Assembly: GCA_019104905.1 (NCBI GenBank)
Contig: JAHRXB010000251.1
Coordinates: forward strand, 1 to 17,416
Direction of reading: 5' to 3'
Length of the DNA: 17,416 nucleotides
DNA from: Bdellovibrio sp.
Lineage (GTDB): Bacteria; Bdellovibrionota; Bdellovibrionia; Bdellovibrionales; Bdellovibrionaceae
Numbering within the stretch: the stretch's first letter is position 1; each line of letters opens with the position of its first letter. The position numbers and the translations under genes are program-made. This document shows positions 7,509 through 14,749 of the stretch, one piece after another. The notes under the pieces were generated by a model. The model was not told the DNA's origin and made no database searches. It saw only the letters and a list, made by a program, of their open reading frames with translations.

Positions 7509-8177
7509 TTATAGCAGATCCCTGGACGCTCCGCAAGAGAGGCTCCTCTGGGCCAGAGCCCAGACCTCAAAGTGAGGAGGACTTCCAAGAGCCTGGAATG
7601 CCGCCCTTGCGGTCGCTCCCGTTGTCACGATGTCGTCAGCGAGAATCCAGCGGGTTTTCGTCGAGAAGTCCACACTCCCTGTATAATTTTCAACAGTCTC
7701 CATCTCCAGCAGAGCACGCTCCCCACGATCAGCTCCTCGCTGGTGATGAGATTGGGTTTTCTTAAGTATCGGTTCAAAATGGGCACCTAAAGAGTCTGCC
7801 AGGGCCTCACCCCACAGAAAGGCGTGGTCCTTCGCTTGAGGCCTGCTTGAAGGTGCCGGCACGATACACAGACGCTGCTTTGGCGACAGTGTTAAAGCCA
7901 GTCTCGGACTGAGTTCTCGCGCGTAGAACCTCCAGGCGTCTCGCTGATTCCCGCCCTTCAGGGCCAGAACTAAGCGCGACAGCATATCACTTTGACCTGG
8001 ATGCCACCTGTACAAAGCCTGAACTGGCAGGGCGGAGACGGTCATGGGATCTGTGACTCTGAGTCGATGAAGGGTCTGAAGACAAGGGTGACACAACAGC
8101 CCCTCCCCGCTCCACAGGGATCCGCAGTTCAGACAGCATGAACAATGTTTTGTAAATAAATTCGATATCAATTTCAT
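7509..8177 (-). CDS. comF: ComF family phosphoribosyltransferase-like protein
   Basis: A 222-residue member of the ComF/GntX family, a phosphoribosyltransferase fold linked in some bacteria to DNA uptake. An N-terminal zinc-ribbon-like cluster is visible (C12, C14, C15, C18, C29, C32). The PRPP-binding loop is WILADDIVTTGAT (about residues 177-189) with its paired acidic residues, and the R-Q-x-x-L region appears as SRPQAKDHAFLWG. I chose ATG 8177 because AGGA (8191-8188 on the minus strand) lies ten bases upstream; a longer TTG start at 8195 would begin inside that ribosome-binding region. It is first in the comF-lolA-rimO unit and divergent from the protein-glutaminase-like gene. The base composition is GC-richer than its neighbours. 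Its role here is unknown; PilT at the window end is the only other gene linked to pilus-mediated DNA uptake. Confidence 0.86.
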   Translation of the reverse strand: MKLISNLFTKHCSCCLNCGSLWSGEGLLCHPCLQTLHRLRVTDPMTVSALPVQALYRWHPGQSDMLSRLVLALKGGNQRDAWRFYARELSPRLALTLSPKQRLCIVPAPSSRPQAKDHAFLWGEALADSLGAHFEPILKKTQSHHQRGADRGERALLEMETVENYTGSVDFSTKTRWILADDIVTTGATARAAFQALGSPPHFEVWALAQRSLSCGASRDLL

Positions 8178-8247
8178 AACGGAGTTTTCCTGCAAAATCT
8201 TTGACAGCCCCCAAAGGGAAGCCTAGAAATGAAGCCTCGAGGGATTT

Positions 8248-9060
8248 ATGAAGTTCTTTTTCGCGCTCATTCTTTCTTTAAGTTTTTCACTGGTCACCAT
8301 GGCCTCCACCAGAGGCCTTTCGGCTCATCGTCTTTATAACGAAAGTTATGAGGCCGCTCGCGACCGCCATTTTTTTATTCATAACCTCGGCGTTCCTTTT
8401 CCGGCTCTTGGGAAAATCGAAACAGCGGGTCGTTATGTTTCTGCGGAAAGAGCCAAAAAACCCCTTAAAAACTTAGACCTGAATGAAATCCCTGATGTCG
8501 GCTCACTGGCCGATCTTGAAAATCAATTTTTCTATATTCGTGATACCCGCTTTCTTGCCACTGAGAATGCCAACTTCCCTCGTCGCATCACGTGGATGTA
8601 TCCTGACGACGGCTGCTATGCCCGTGCTGAGGTTGCTAAATTCGAACTTCTAAATCACCACTTTCCGGAGCCTAAAAAGGTCTTTGTTTTTGGCAATCTC
8701 TCTGCCGCCTCTAAAAACTCTCCCACGGGGTCCGTGCAATGGTGGTATCACGTCGCCGTTTCCTATCGTGTTGGCGATGTCGCTTATGTTTTTGATCCGG
8801 CCCTTGAGCCCAAGAGACCTTTGACTATGTCGGAATGGCACAACCTTGTCGGTGGAAACCAAACCTTCGTTCAATATTCAATTTGTTCACATGGCACTTT
8901 TGATCCCGCGGCAGACTGCTATCAGCCACGAGCCATTTCCCAAGAGGACGCCGTGTGGGAGCAGAAATCTTTCTTAAAAGACGAGTGGAACCGAATTCTC
9001 GAGCTCAAACGCAATCCCGAACAGGAGCTTGGCAACAATCCGCCTTGGCTAAAAGACTAA
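8248..9060 (+). CDS. Secreted protein-glutaminase-like deamidase
   Basis: A 270-residue exported protein that resembles the protein-glutaminase of Chryseobacterium, an enzyme that deamidates glutamine side chains in intact proteins. The signal peptide is MKFFFALILSLSFSLVTMAS. The catalytic Cys-His-Asp set can be aligned by eye: C123 in PDDGCYARAE (DGCYARAH in the Chryseobacterium enzyme), H168 in WWYHVAVSY (after FVFGNL, like FVYGNL there) and D183 in YVFDPAL (IDPSL there). About 100 residues lie between signal peptide and catalytic cysteine and might form a prosegment, as in the known enzyme; the region after the aspartate is shorter. A good Shine-Dalgarno (GAGGG, about seven bases upstream) supports ATG 8248. 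It is a single gene, divergent from comF and only three bases from the convergent rlmH stop. Substrate and target cell are unknown. Confidence 0.8.
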   Translation: MKFFFALILSLSFSLVTMASTRGLSAHRLYNESYEAARDRHFFIHNLGVPFPALGKIETAGRYVSAERAKKPLKNLDLNEIPDVGSLADLENQFFYIRDTRFLATENANFPRRITWMYPDDGCYARAEVAKFELLNHHFPEPKKVFVFGNLSAASKNSPTGSVQWWYHVAVSYRVGDVAYVFDPALEPKRPLTMSEWHNLVGGNQTFVQYSICSHGTFDPAADCYQPRAISQEDAVWEQKSFLKDEWNRILELKRNPEQELGNNPPWLKD

Positions 9061-9063
9061 GAT

Positions 9064-9534
9064 CTAAATATTGTGATACGGTATTTTTTTAATGATCGTA
9101 AAGGCCCGATAGATTTGCTCTAAACTCATCGCTTGGGCCATCAGGTGATTCATCACCATGGGCGACAAAGCCACCTTTAAATCCGCGCGACGACGAACCT
9201 CTTCATTAACCCCAAAGGCGCCGCCAATAATAAAGATCGCCCGTTTTTTAGAACTTCCTAAAATATTCTCAACCTTTTTTGAAAACTGAATAGAATCAAA
9301 AGAAGAGCCGCGCTCGTCAAAGAGAACGACATAGTCATCGCTATTCAGATTTTTAAGAATGAGTTCGGACTCTTCGTTACGCTTAAAGTCGGCATCTTCG
9401 CGAGCCGACTTCTTTGCTTTTAAAGATTGGATTTCAAAGGGAACAAAAAAAGAGATTTTCTTTTTGTACAACTCGCTCACTTCATCAGCCCACGCCTCTT
9501 TCGCAGTGGCGAGATTGTACAAAATGAATTTCAT
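9064..9534 (-). CDS. rlmH: 23S rRNA pseudouridine-1915 N3-methyltransferase RlmH
   Basis: Methylates pseudouridine 1915 of 23S rRNA in the assembled 70S ribosome, using S-adenosylmethionine. The 156-residue length and the SPOUT-fold knot motifs are typical: VVLFDERGSSFDS (about 69-81), FIIGGAFGV (101-109), and the conserved C-terminus SLEQIYRAFTIIKKIPYH (137-154), nearly identical to the family signature. ATG 9534 follows the stop of the fused nadD-rsfS gene by two bases, with GAGG about 11 bases upstream, so the gene is the last of an obgE, nadD-rsfS, rlmH unit. The rsfS-rlmH neighbourhood is common in bacteria. It ends in TAG three bases from the stop of the convergent deamidase gene. Confidence 0.96.
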   Translation of the reverse strand: MKFILYNLATAKEAWADEVSELYKKKISFFVPFEIQSLKAKKSAREDADFKRNEESELILKNLNSDDYVVLFDERGSSFDSIQFSKKVENILGSSKKRAIFIIGGAFGVNEEVRRRADLKVALSPMVMNHLMAQAMSLEQIYRAFTIIKKIPYHNI

Positions 9535-9536
9535 GA

Positions 9537-10568
9537 TTACTGCGCCTCAGGCTTTCCTACGTATGGGTCTTTGAAGCCTAGGTCCTTACCTTCTCTCCAA
9601 AGATTTTCAAGACTGTATTCCTGACGAACAAAATCATAGAAGATGTGAATGATCAAAGAGCCGTAGTCCACAAGAACCCAGCGACCCTCGTCGATGCCCT
9701 CTACACTTTGTGGGTGCAGATTGTATTCTTCTTTTACCGCTGTAACGATATTTTCAGCCATCGCCGCCGCATGACGGGTTGATGTTCCCGATGCAATCAA
9801 AGTGTATTCACTGGGAGCCGAACTTGCCGTCAAATCATAAGCACGAACATTAATCCCTTTTTTAGAGAAGAGAACATTCGCACAGAACTCGGTGAACTTC
9901 TTATAGTCACCAATACGATCGCCCAAGTTTCTGTATAACTTGTGCTCTTTAATGTAGGACTCAACCGCCAGAGGAAGATATTTCTCAACCGGCTTTCCCG
10001 TACGAAGCCACTTACGAACTTCACTAGAAGAAATCTCGATGTCACGCAAAGTGATGAATTGGATGTTGCGACCCGTGTTCAGCTCAATAAAGTTGAAGTC
10101 AAAATCGGAAACATACGGCTTCAGATATCCGGGCATCTCTTCCAAAGACTCTGGAGTTTCATAGCCAGGGCGAGTGGTCACAATGAGATTTGTTTCAGCC
10201 AGAAGCTTTTGATAATCCTTCCATTGCGCCAACTCTTCAAATTTGTCAGCTCCGACAACAAGATACAAATCAGAGGCCTCATAGGTCTTACGCAGATTCA
10301 TGACCGTATCAATAGTGTAACTCATTCCGCCGCGCTTGATTTCTTGATCGTCGACAAAATACATGTCGCCATATTGCTCAAACGCCAAACGAGTTAGCTC
10401 AAGACGCTGCTCCGTTGTCGGCCCCTCAACAGGAGTTTTAAGTGGGTTTTGCGCCGCAGGCACAACGTGAACTTTTCCAAGACCGGCCTTTTTTGCAACC
10501 GTCTGAATAGCGTTAAGATGTCCCATGTGTGGAGGATTGAAGCTGCCTCCAAAAATTCCTATTTTCAT
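9537..10568 (-). CDS. nadD: Fused nicotinate-nucleotide adenylyltransferase (NadD) and ribosome silencing factor RsfS
   Basis: One open frame of 343 residues carries two proteins that are usually separate. Residues 1 to about 212 are NadD, which converts nicotinate mononucleotide to deamido-NAD+: the nucleotidyltransferase motif GGSFNPPHMGH (7-17), VVGADKFEELAQWKDY (104-119) and the ISSSEVR signature (179-185) are all present. Residues about 220 to 330 are RsfS, which binds ribosomal protein L14 and blocks subunit joining in starvation; AYDLTASSAPSEYTLIASG (243-261), then ST-x-HAAAMAEN, a GRWVLVDYG strand (295-303) and the late HIF-x-x-x-R-x-x-Y-x-LE-x-LW signature (308-324) identify it. In many genomes nadD and rsfS are adjacent separate genes, so the fusion is a simple step. 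GAGGAAGAATA precedes ATG 10568, which shares one base with the obgE stop (TAATG). Confidence 0.96.
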   Translation of the reverse strand: MKIGIFGGSFNPPHMGHLNAIQTVAKKAGLGKVHVVPAAQNPLKTPVEGPTTEQRLELTRLAFEQYGDMYFVDDQEIKRGGMSYTIDTVMNLRKTYEASDLYLVVGADKFEELAQWKDYQKLLAETNLIVTTRPGYETPESLEEMPGYLKPYVSDFDFNFIELNTGRNIQFITLRDIEISSSEVRKWLRTGKPVEKYLPLAVESYIKEHKLYRNLGDRIGDYKKFTEFCANVLFSKKGINVRAYDLTASSAPSEYTLIASGTSTRHAAAMAENIVTAVKEEYNLHPQSVEGIDEGRWVLVDYGSLIIHIFYDFVRQEYSLENLWREGKDLGFKDPYVGKPEAQ

Positions 10569-11596
10569 TATTCTTCCTCTTTCAAAATCTGACGTGCGAG
10601 TTCTTGGATGAATTCTTTGATATTCTTACCTGTCACAGCAGAAATCGCATAGGGCTCAGAGCCCGTCACTTCTTTGAATTTGTTCTTTAGTTTAATAAGT
10701 TGGTTTTCGCCTAAAGTATCGATCTTATTGAGAACAACAAATTGAGGGCGCGTCGCCAAAGGAAAAAAGCCCTCTTTTTCTTGGTTGTTTTCATCATACA
10801 TCTTCAGCTCATAATTCAGATCATTAAAATCATCGAGAGGATCGCGACCCGACAAGCCCGAGGCATCGATAAGATGGATAAAAAGACGTGTGCGCTCGAT
10901 GTGCTTTAAAAATTGAATGCCCAAGCCCACGCCCGCATGAGCGCCCTTCACAAGACCAGGAATGTCGGCCACCACAAATGAAGAGTAGTCCCCGGCTTTA
11001 ACAACACCCAAATTAGGCGTGAGAGTTGTGAAAGGATAGTCCGCAATTTTAGGTCGCGCCGCAGAGATCCGAGAGATCAGAGTCGATTTTCCCGCGTTGG
11101 GAAAACCAATGATTCCCACGTCGGCGATCAATTTAAGCTCTAATTTAACTTCGATTTCTTGGCCTTCTTCACCTGGCTGCGCATAGTCCGGAGCCTGGTT
11201 GATACTGTTCTTAAAGAACTCGTTCCCCATACCGCCGCGGCCACCCTTAAGCAGAGTGTATTCGGAAACTCCTGTCATATCGACAAGGATCTCCCCTTCC
11301 AAGTTACGGAAAACCGTTCCTTGGGGAACAATCAGGATAAGATCTTCTCCGTCCTGTCCGGACTTCTGACGACCCATTCCCATTTGACCATTTTGAGCGG
11401 CATATCGTTTGTTCTGACGAATATCGACAAGAGAATTGATGTGGCGAGAAGTGCGGATAATTACATCTCCACCTTTTCCACCATTACCGCCATCGGGCCC
11501 GCCACGAGGCAAAAGAGCTTCTCGGCGAAAGCTGACGCAACCAGGTCCGCCGCGACCAGAGGCTAAAGTGATTTTTACTTCATCGATAAACTTCAT
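10568..11596 (-). CDS. obgE: Obg family ribosome-associated GTPase
   Basis: An essential GTPase that binds the 50S subunit and links ribosome assembly to growth and ppGpp signalling. At 342 residues it has the Obg fold (1-158) with glycine-rich turns such as SGRGGPGCVSFRREALLPRGG and GGNGGKGGDV, then the G domain with G1 GFPNAGKS (164-171), G2 DYPFTTLTPN (186-195), G3 DIPG (211-214) and G4 NKID (290-293). The poorly conserved acidic C-terminal domain found in E. coli is absent apart from a short KEEE end, as in many shorter Obg proteins. It starts its own transcription unit, because a hairpin terminator lies between rpmA and this gene. No Shine-Dalgarno is visible before ATG 11596, but an extended -10 sits about 27 bases upstream. 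NadD-RsfS follows with a one-base overlap. Confidence 0.97.
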   Translation of the reverse strand: MKFIDEVKITLASGRGGPGCVSFRREALLPRGGPDGGNGGKGGDVIIRTSRHINSLVDIRQNKRYAAQNGQMGMGRQKSGQDGEDLILIVPQGTVFRNLEGEILVDMTGVSEYTLLKGGRGGMGNEFFKNSINQAPDYAQPGEEGQEIEVKLELKLIADVGIIGFPNAGKSTLISRISAARPKIADYPFTTLTPNLGVVKAGDYSSFVVADIPGLVKGAHAGVGLGIQFLKHIERTRLFIHLIDASGLSGRDPLDDFNDLNYELKMYDENNQEKEGFFPLATRPQFVVLNKIDTLGENQLIKLKNKFKEVTGSEPYAISAVTGKNIKEFIQELARQILKEEE

Positions 11597-11622
11597 AACA
11601 GCACCGTATACGCAAGAACGCC

Positions 11623-11631
11623 ACTATAGCA
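11623..11631 (-). promoter_or_regulatory. Extended -10 promoter candidate for obgE
   Basis: On the minus strand TGCTATAGT (11631-11623) matches an extended -10 element (TG, one base, then TATAGT, five of six to consensus). A start site near 11616 would give a leader of about 20 bases. No convincing -35 is present, which is acceptable for extended -10 promoters. It lies downstream of the rpmA terminator and so explains separate transcription of obgE. Confidence 0.5.
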
Positions 11632-11642
11632 TTTTTGAGCGG

Positions 11643-11659
11643 AAGCCCCGAAGGGGTTT
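11643..11659. repeat. Small hairpin upstream of obgE
   Basis: AAGCCCC (11643-11649) pairs with GGGGTTT (11653-11659) around a GAA loop, with one G-T pair. The stem lies just upstream of the obgE extended -10 candidate. The T run on the plus strand is only three bases and no plus-strand gene ends nearby, so I do not call it a terminator. Confidence 0.4.
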
Positions 11660-11676
11660 AGACCATGGATGGTCTA
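11659..11676. promoter_or_regulatory. Perfect 8-bp inverted repeat upstream of obgE, possible operator
   Basis: TAGACCAT (11659-11666) and ATGGTCTA (11669-11676) form a perfect inverted repeat around GG. The site lies between the rpmA terminator and the obgE promoter candidate, roughly 30-50 bases upstream of the extended -10. Its symmetry and size fit a dimeric regulator site, though it could equally be a small stem. Confidence 0.35.
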
Positions 11677-11682
11677 TACAAC

Positions 11683-11711
11683 AAAAAAGGAGCCAAGAGT
11701 GGCTCCTTTTT
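11683..11711 (-). terminator. Rho-independent terminator after rplU-rpmA (bidirectional)
   Basis: GGAGCCA (11689-11695) and TGGCTCC (11700-11706) form a perfect 7-bp stem with loop AGAG, flanked by six A on one side and five T on the other, so either strand has a U tract. On the minus strand it lies about 70 bases after the rpmA stop and closes the rplU-rpmA message before obgE. Confidence 0.9.
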
Positions 11712-11779
11712 ATGTATTGAAAAAAAATCTTGGTGCTTATCGAAACTACCAATCTTTTCCAGCTGCGCCGGAAAGCAGA

Positions 11780-12040
11780 CTAGACAGCTTTAGGATAAAC
11801 ACTGATTTTGAAACGCTCTTTAGAGAAACGTTCAAACTTTACAAGACCTTCGATAACAGAATAGATCGTGTAGTCACGACCCATTTTAACATTGTTACCC
11901 AAGTGGAATTTTGTTCCACGTTGACGAACAATGATTGTTCCTGGAAGAACTTTTTCTCCACCGAATCTTTTCACACCAAGTCGTTTACTCTGTGAATCAC
12001 GACCGTTCTTCGTACTACCACCGGCTTTTTTACTTGCCAT
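11780..12040 (-). CDS. rpmA: 50S ribosomal protein L27
   Basis: An 86-residue protein of the large subunit whose N-terminus reaches the peptidyl-transferase centre. The start [16 protein letters not shown] and the following [29 protein letters not shown] are the standard L27 sequence, and the protein begins directly with MA-KKAGG, without the cleaved N-terminal extension seen in many Firmicutes. A good Shine-Dalgarno (AGAGG) sits seven bases before ATG 12040. It follows rplU by 27 bases, the usual order, and is followed by a strong hairpin terminator. Confidence 0.98.
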   Translation of the reverse strand: MASKKAGGSTKNGRDSQSKRLGVKRFGGEKVLPGTIIVRQRGTKFHLGNNVKMGRDYTIYSVIEGLVKFERFSKERFKISVYPKAV

Positions 12041-12067
12041 GACTAACCTCTCTTAAAGAATTAAAAG

Positions 12068-12634
12068 TTAAGCTTTCTTGGAAGTTTTCTTAGCTGCTTT
12101 TTTCTTCGCGCCAGTTTTAGTTGCTTTTTTCGCAGTCTTTTTAACTGCTTTCTTAGCAACTTTCTTTTTCGCTACTTTTTTAGCCGCTTTCTTAACAACT
12201 TCCGCAGTTCCTTTGTTCGCTGCGCGCTCTTTACGAGCGGCTACGCGAGCTTGTGCTTTTTCTGCACGAACTGCTGCAACGTCTACTACCTTTGCAGATT
12301 CGTCTGTCTTAGCCACTTTTCCATCAGGAGAAGTGATTGCTTTAACAAAAAGCTCTGTGAACTCTTGTTTGTGAGTCGCAAACTTTCTGTAACCTTGACG
12401 ACGTTTCTTTTTGAAGACGATTTGTTTTCTTGTTTTAGCTTGTTTTGTAACTACAACAGTTACTTTCGCGCCTTTAACAAGAGGTTGACCAACATGAGTG
12501 GACTCACCACCAACCATCAAAATTTCGTTGATATCAAACTCAGCGCCAAGTTTCTGATCAAGCTTATCAACTTGAACTACGTCACCAGCTTGAACTTTAT
12601 ACTGTTTTCCGCCTGTACGAATAATCGCGTACAT
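12068..12634 (-). CDS. rplU: 50S ribosomal protein L21 with lysine/alanine-rich C-terminal extension
   Basis: Residues 1-102 are an ordinary L21, a 23S rRNA-binding large-subunit protein: MYAIIRTGGKQYKVQAGD at the start, and KKKRRQGYRKFATHKQ with the loop that contacts rRNA near the end. L21 is usually just over 100 residues, but this frame continues to 188. Residues 103-143 are a mixed charged linker and 144-188 consist almost only of K, A, V and T in AKK-type repeats (AAKKVAKKKVAKKAVKKTAKK and onward), resembling histone H1-type DNA- or RNA-binding tails. Codon use is regular and the frame ends cleanly at TAA, so the tail is real rather than a read-through. GGAGG lies seven bases before ATG 12634. 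First gene of the rplU-rpmA unit. Confidence 0.97.
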   Translation of the reverse strand: MYAIIRTGGKQYKVQAGDVVQVDKLDQKLGAEFDINEILMVGGESTHVGQPLVKGAKVTVVVTKQAKTRKQIVFKKKRRQGYRKFATHKQEFTELFVKAITSPDGKVAKTDESAKVVDVAAVRAEKAQARVAARKERAANKGTAEVVKKAAKKVAKKKVAKKAVKKTAKKATKTGAKKKAAKKTSKKA

Positions 12635-13634
<1,000 letters not shown>

Positions 13635-13643
13635 AGCACAAGA

Positions 13644-14303
13644 CTAGGCCGCAACGCGATCTTGTCGTGAGCCCTGATTTCTTTGGTTCCACAAGGTTTC
13701 GACCATATTCATCACAAATGGATTGCCCTTGGCCACATGAATGCGTCTGTCAAAGTACATGAGACTGCATTTATTGTTATATTTTTCCATAAGCATGATT
13801 TCTTCGCAGCCAATGCTGTCCGCCAAGGAGTTCACCTTTCGATCTACTCTCGCCACGCCGATGGCGGCGTCTAATCCCAAAGAATTCAAAACTTTTAAGC
13901 CTAGGCGCACAATCAGCTCTGCCGCTCGTGCTCCCGCAATCATCTCTGCGCGATAGTCAGGACAAACTGTCAAATACTCCATGGCCATCAAGGAACGAGA
14001 ACCTCTCTCATCTATTACGCTTTTAGCGCTTTCCGGAATCCCTTTAAGATAGCTGTGCCTTTTTGATGGCAGCTCGCGAAGATCAAATATGCTGTAAAGA
14101 TGAAATCCTACGACAGCATCTTCCGACTGAAGAACCGCAAGAACTCTCGCTCTATGGAATTCATCTTCATTGAGAGTCGCACCTCGAGCTTCGACATCTT
14201 TACTAAAAATATCGTACCAATGTTGGAAACAGGTATTTACCAGACGCACTTCTTCGTCCGTGCGGTGACTTGTCATATCAATAAGACGGTAGCTGAGCTC
14301 CAT
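13644..14303 (-). CDS. GNAT-like acyltransferase (possible N-acyl amino acid / autoinducer-synthase type)
   Basis: A 219-residue cytoplasmic protein with the outline of a GNAT-fold acyltransferase. About residues 50-72 give a strand-turn-strand (HRARVLAVLQSEDAVVGFHLY), and residues 106-118 (LMAMEYLTVCPDYR) fit the beta4 strand with the V-x-PDYR pattern that precedes acyl-CoA binding. These are followed by a long helix (GARAAELIVRLGLKVLNSLGL) and AAIGVARVDRKVNSLADSIGCEEI, typical of the second half of the fold. The usual Q/R-x-x-G-x-G/A loop is not clean, so the acyl donor may be unusual, as in FeeM-type N-acyl amino acid synthases or LuxI-related enzymes that use acyl-ACP. A strong Shine-Dalgarno (GGAGG, six bases) supports ATG 14303. 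Its promoter region is shared with the divergent XRE gene 91 bases away. Confidence 0.65.
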   Translation of the reverse strand: MELSYRLIDMTSHRTDEEVRLVNTCFQHWYDIFSKDVEARGATLNEDEFHRARVLAVLQSEDAVVGFHLYSIFDLRELPSKRHSYLKGIPESAKSVIDERGSRSLMAMEYLTVCPDYRAEMIAGARAAELIVRLGLKVLNSLGLDAAIGVARVDRKVNSLADSIGCEEIMLMEKYNNKCSLMYFDRRIHVAKGNPFVMNMVETLWNQRNQGSRQDRVAA

Positions 14304-14364
14304 TTGAATCCTCCGTAATTTCTAAACACAAACGCATTTTTCTTGATGCCCTCCCTATTCGGTG

Positions 14365-14376
14365 TAAAAATTATTT
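14365..14376 (+). promoter_or_regulatory. AT-rich box shared with the orphan gene upstream region (copy 2)
   Basis: TAAAAATTATTT, preceded by GGTG, the same 12 bases as at 12895-12906. It lies 18 bases before the XRE regulator's ATG, inside the 91-base divergent region with the GNAT-like gene, a position where a regulator could control both genes. Confidence 0.3.
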
Positions 14377-14394
14377 TTGTTTATGGAGAATTTG

Positions 14395-14715
14395 ATGAAT
14401 AAATGTGGCGATTTCTTAAGAAACTGTCGTGAAGCCCAGGGATTATCACAAAGAGACGTGGCCAACGAACTTGGCTACAACACAGCTCAGTTCATCTCCA
14501 ACTGGGAGAGGGGTGTATCTCAACCTCCGATTCCGACCCTTAAGAAATTGGCTAAAATCTATAAAATTGATGCCGATGTTCTATTTAACGTGATTCTTGA
14601 GGCGCAGATTGAAATCGTACGCCAGACTTTACGCGAGAGATTCGTTGAAGAAAACAAGGCGGCCTCAAGTGCAGAGCGTGAGGCGACCAAAGCTTCATCT
14701 AAAAGCAGAAACTAG
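14395..14715 (+). CDS. XRE-family helix-turn-helix regulator
   Basis: A 106-residue DNA-binding protein. Residues 6-60 form a five-helix Cro/C1-type HTH: FLRNCREAQGLSQRDVANELGYNTAQFISNWERG, then PPIPTLKKLAKIYKID. LSQRDVA and the SNWERG recognition region are standard. The rest is a helical arm (LFNVILEAQIEIVRQTLRERFVEE) and a Ser/Ala/Lys-rich tail with no ligand domain, so any sensing must come from a partner. I chose ATG 14395 because GGAG (14385-14388) lies six bases before it; the upstream TTG and ATG would add a few residues and lack a ribosome-binding site. It is divergent from the GNAT-like gene, which it may regulate, and convergent with rng (34 bases apart). Solitary small XRE proteins beside enzyme genes often control their own neighbourhood. 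Confidence 0.9.
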   Translation: MNKCGDFLRNCREAQGLSQRDVANELGYNTAQFISNWERGVSQPPIPTLKKLAKIYKIDADVLFNVILEAQIEIVRQTLRERFVEENKAASSAEREATKASSKSRN

Positions 14716-14748
14716 ACTCTGCCGCGAGGGAAGAGTCTCGGGGGCGGC
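14714..14748. repeat. Inverted repeats between the XRE gene and rng
   Basis: AGACTCT (14714-14720) pairs with AGAGTCT (14732-14738). Alternatively GCCGC (14721-14725) pairs with GCGGC (14744-14748), and the overlapping CGAG (14725-14728) pairs with CTCG (14737-14740). Two exclusive folds are possible between the convergent genes. There is no T run on either side, so it is at best an atypical terminator. Confidence 0.3.
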
Positions 14749-14749
14749 C

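Noticed and set aside
7148..7575. Overlapping plus-strand open frames of 113 residues
   Set aside because: Antisense shadows of lolA and the comF-lolA junction, with no domain pattern.
7502..7588. Longer LolA start at 7588
   Set aside because: It puts 29 charged residues before a clear signal peptide and would overlap the end of comF.
12078..12374. Plus-strand open frame of 98 residues that looks like a hydrophobic membrane protein
   Set aside because: It is the antisense of the L21 tail. Lysine codons AAA/AAG read in reverse give Phe/Leu, and alanine codons give Ala/Ser-type residues, so the apparent membrane helix is an artefact of the lysine-rich repeats.
14714..14748. Inverted repeats between the XRE gene and rng as a terminator
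   Set aside because: Two competing stems and no T run on either strand; recorded only as a repeat.
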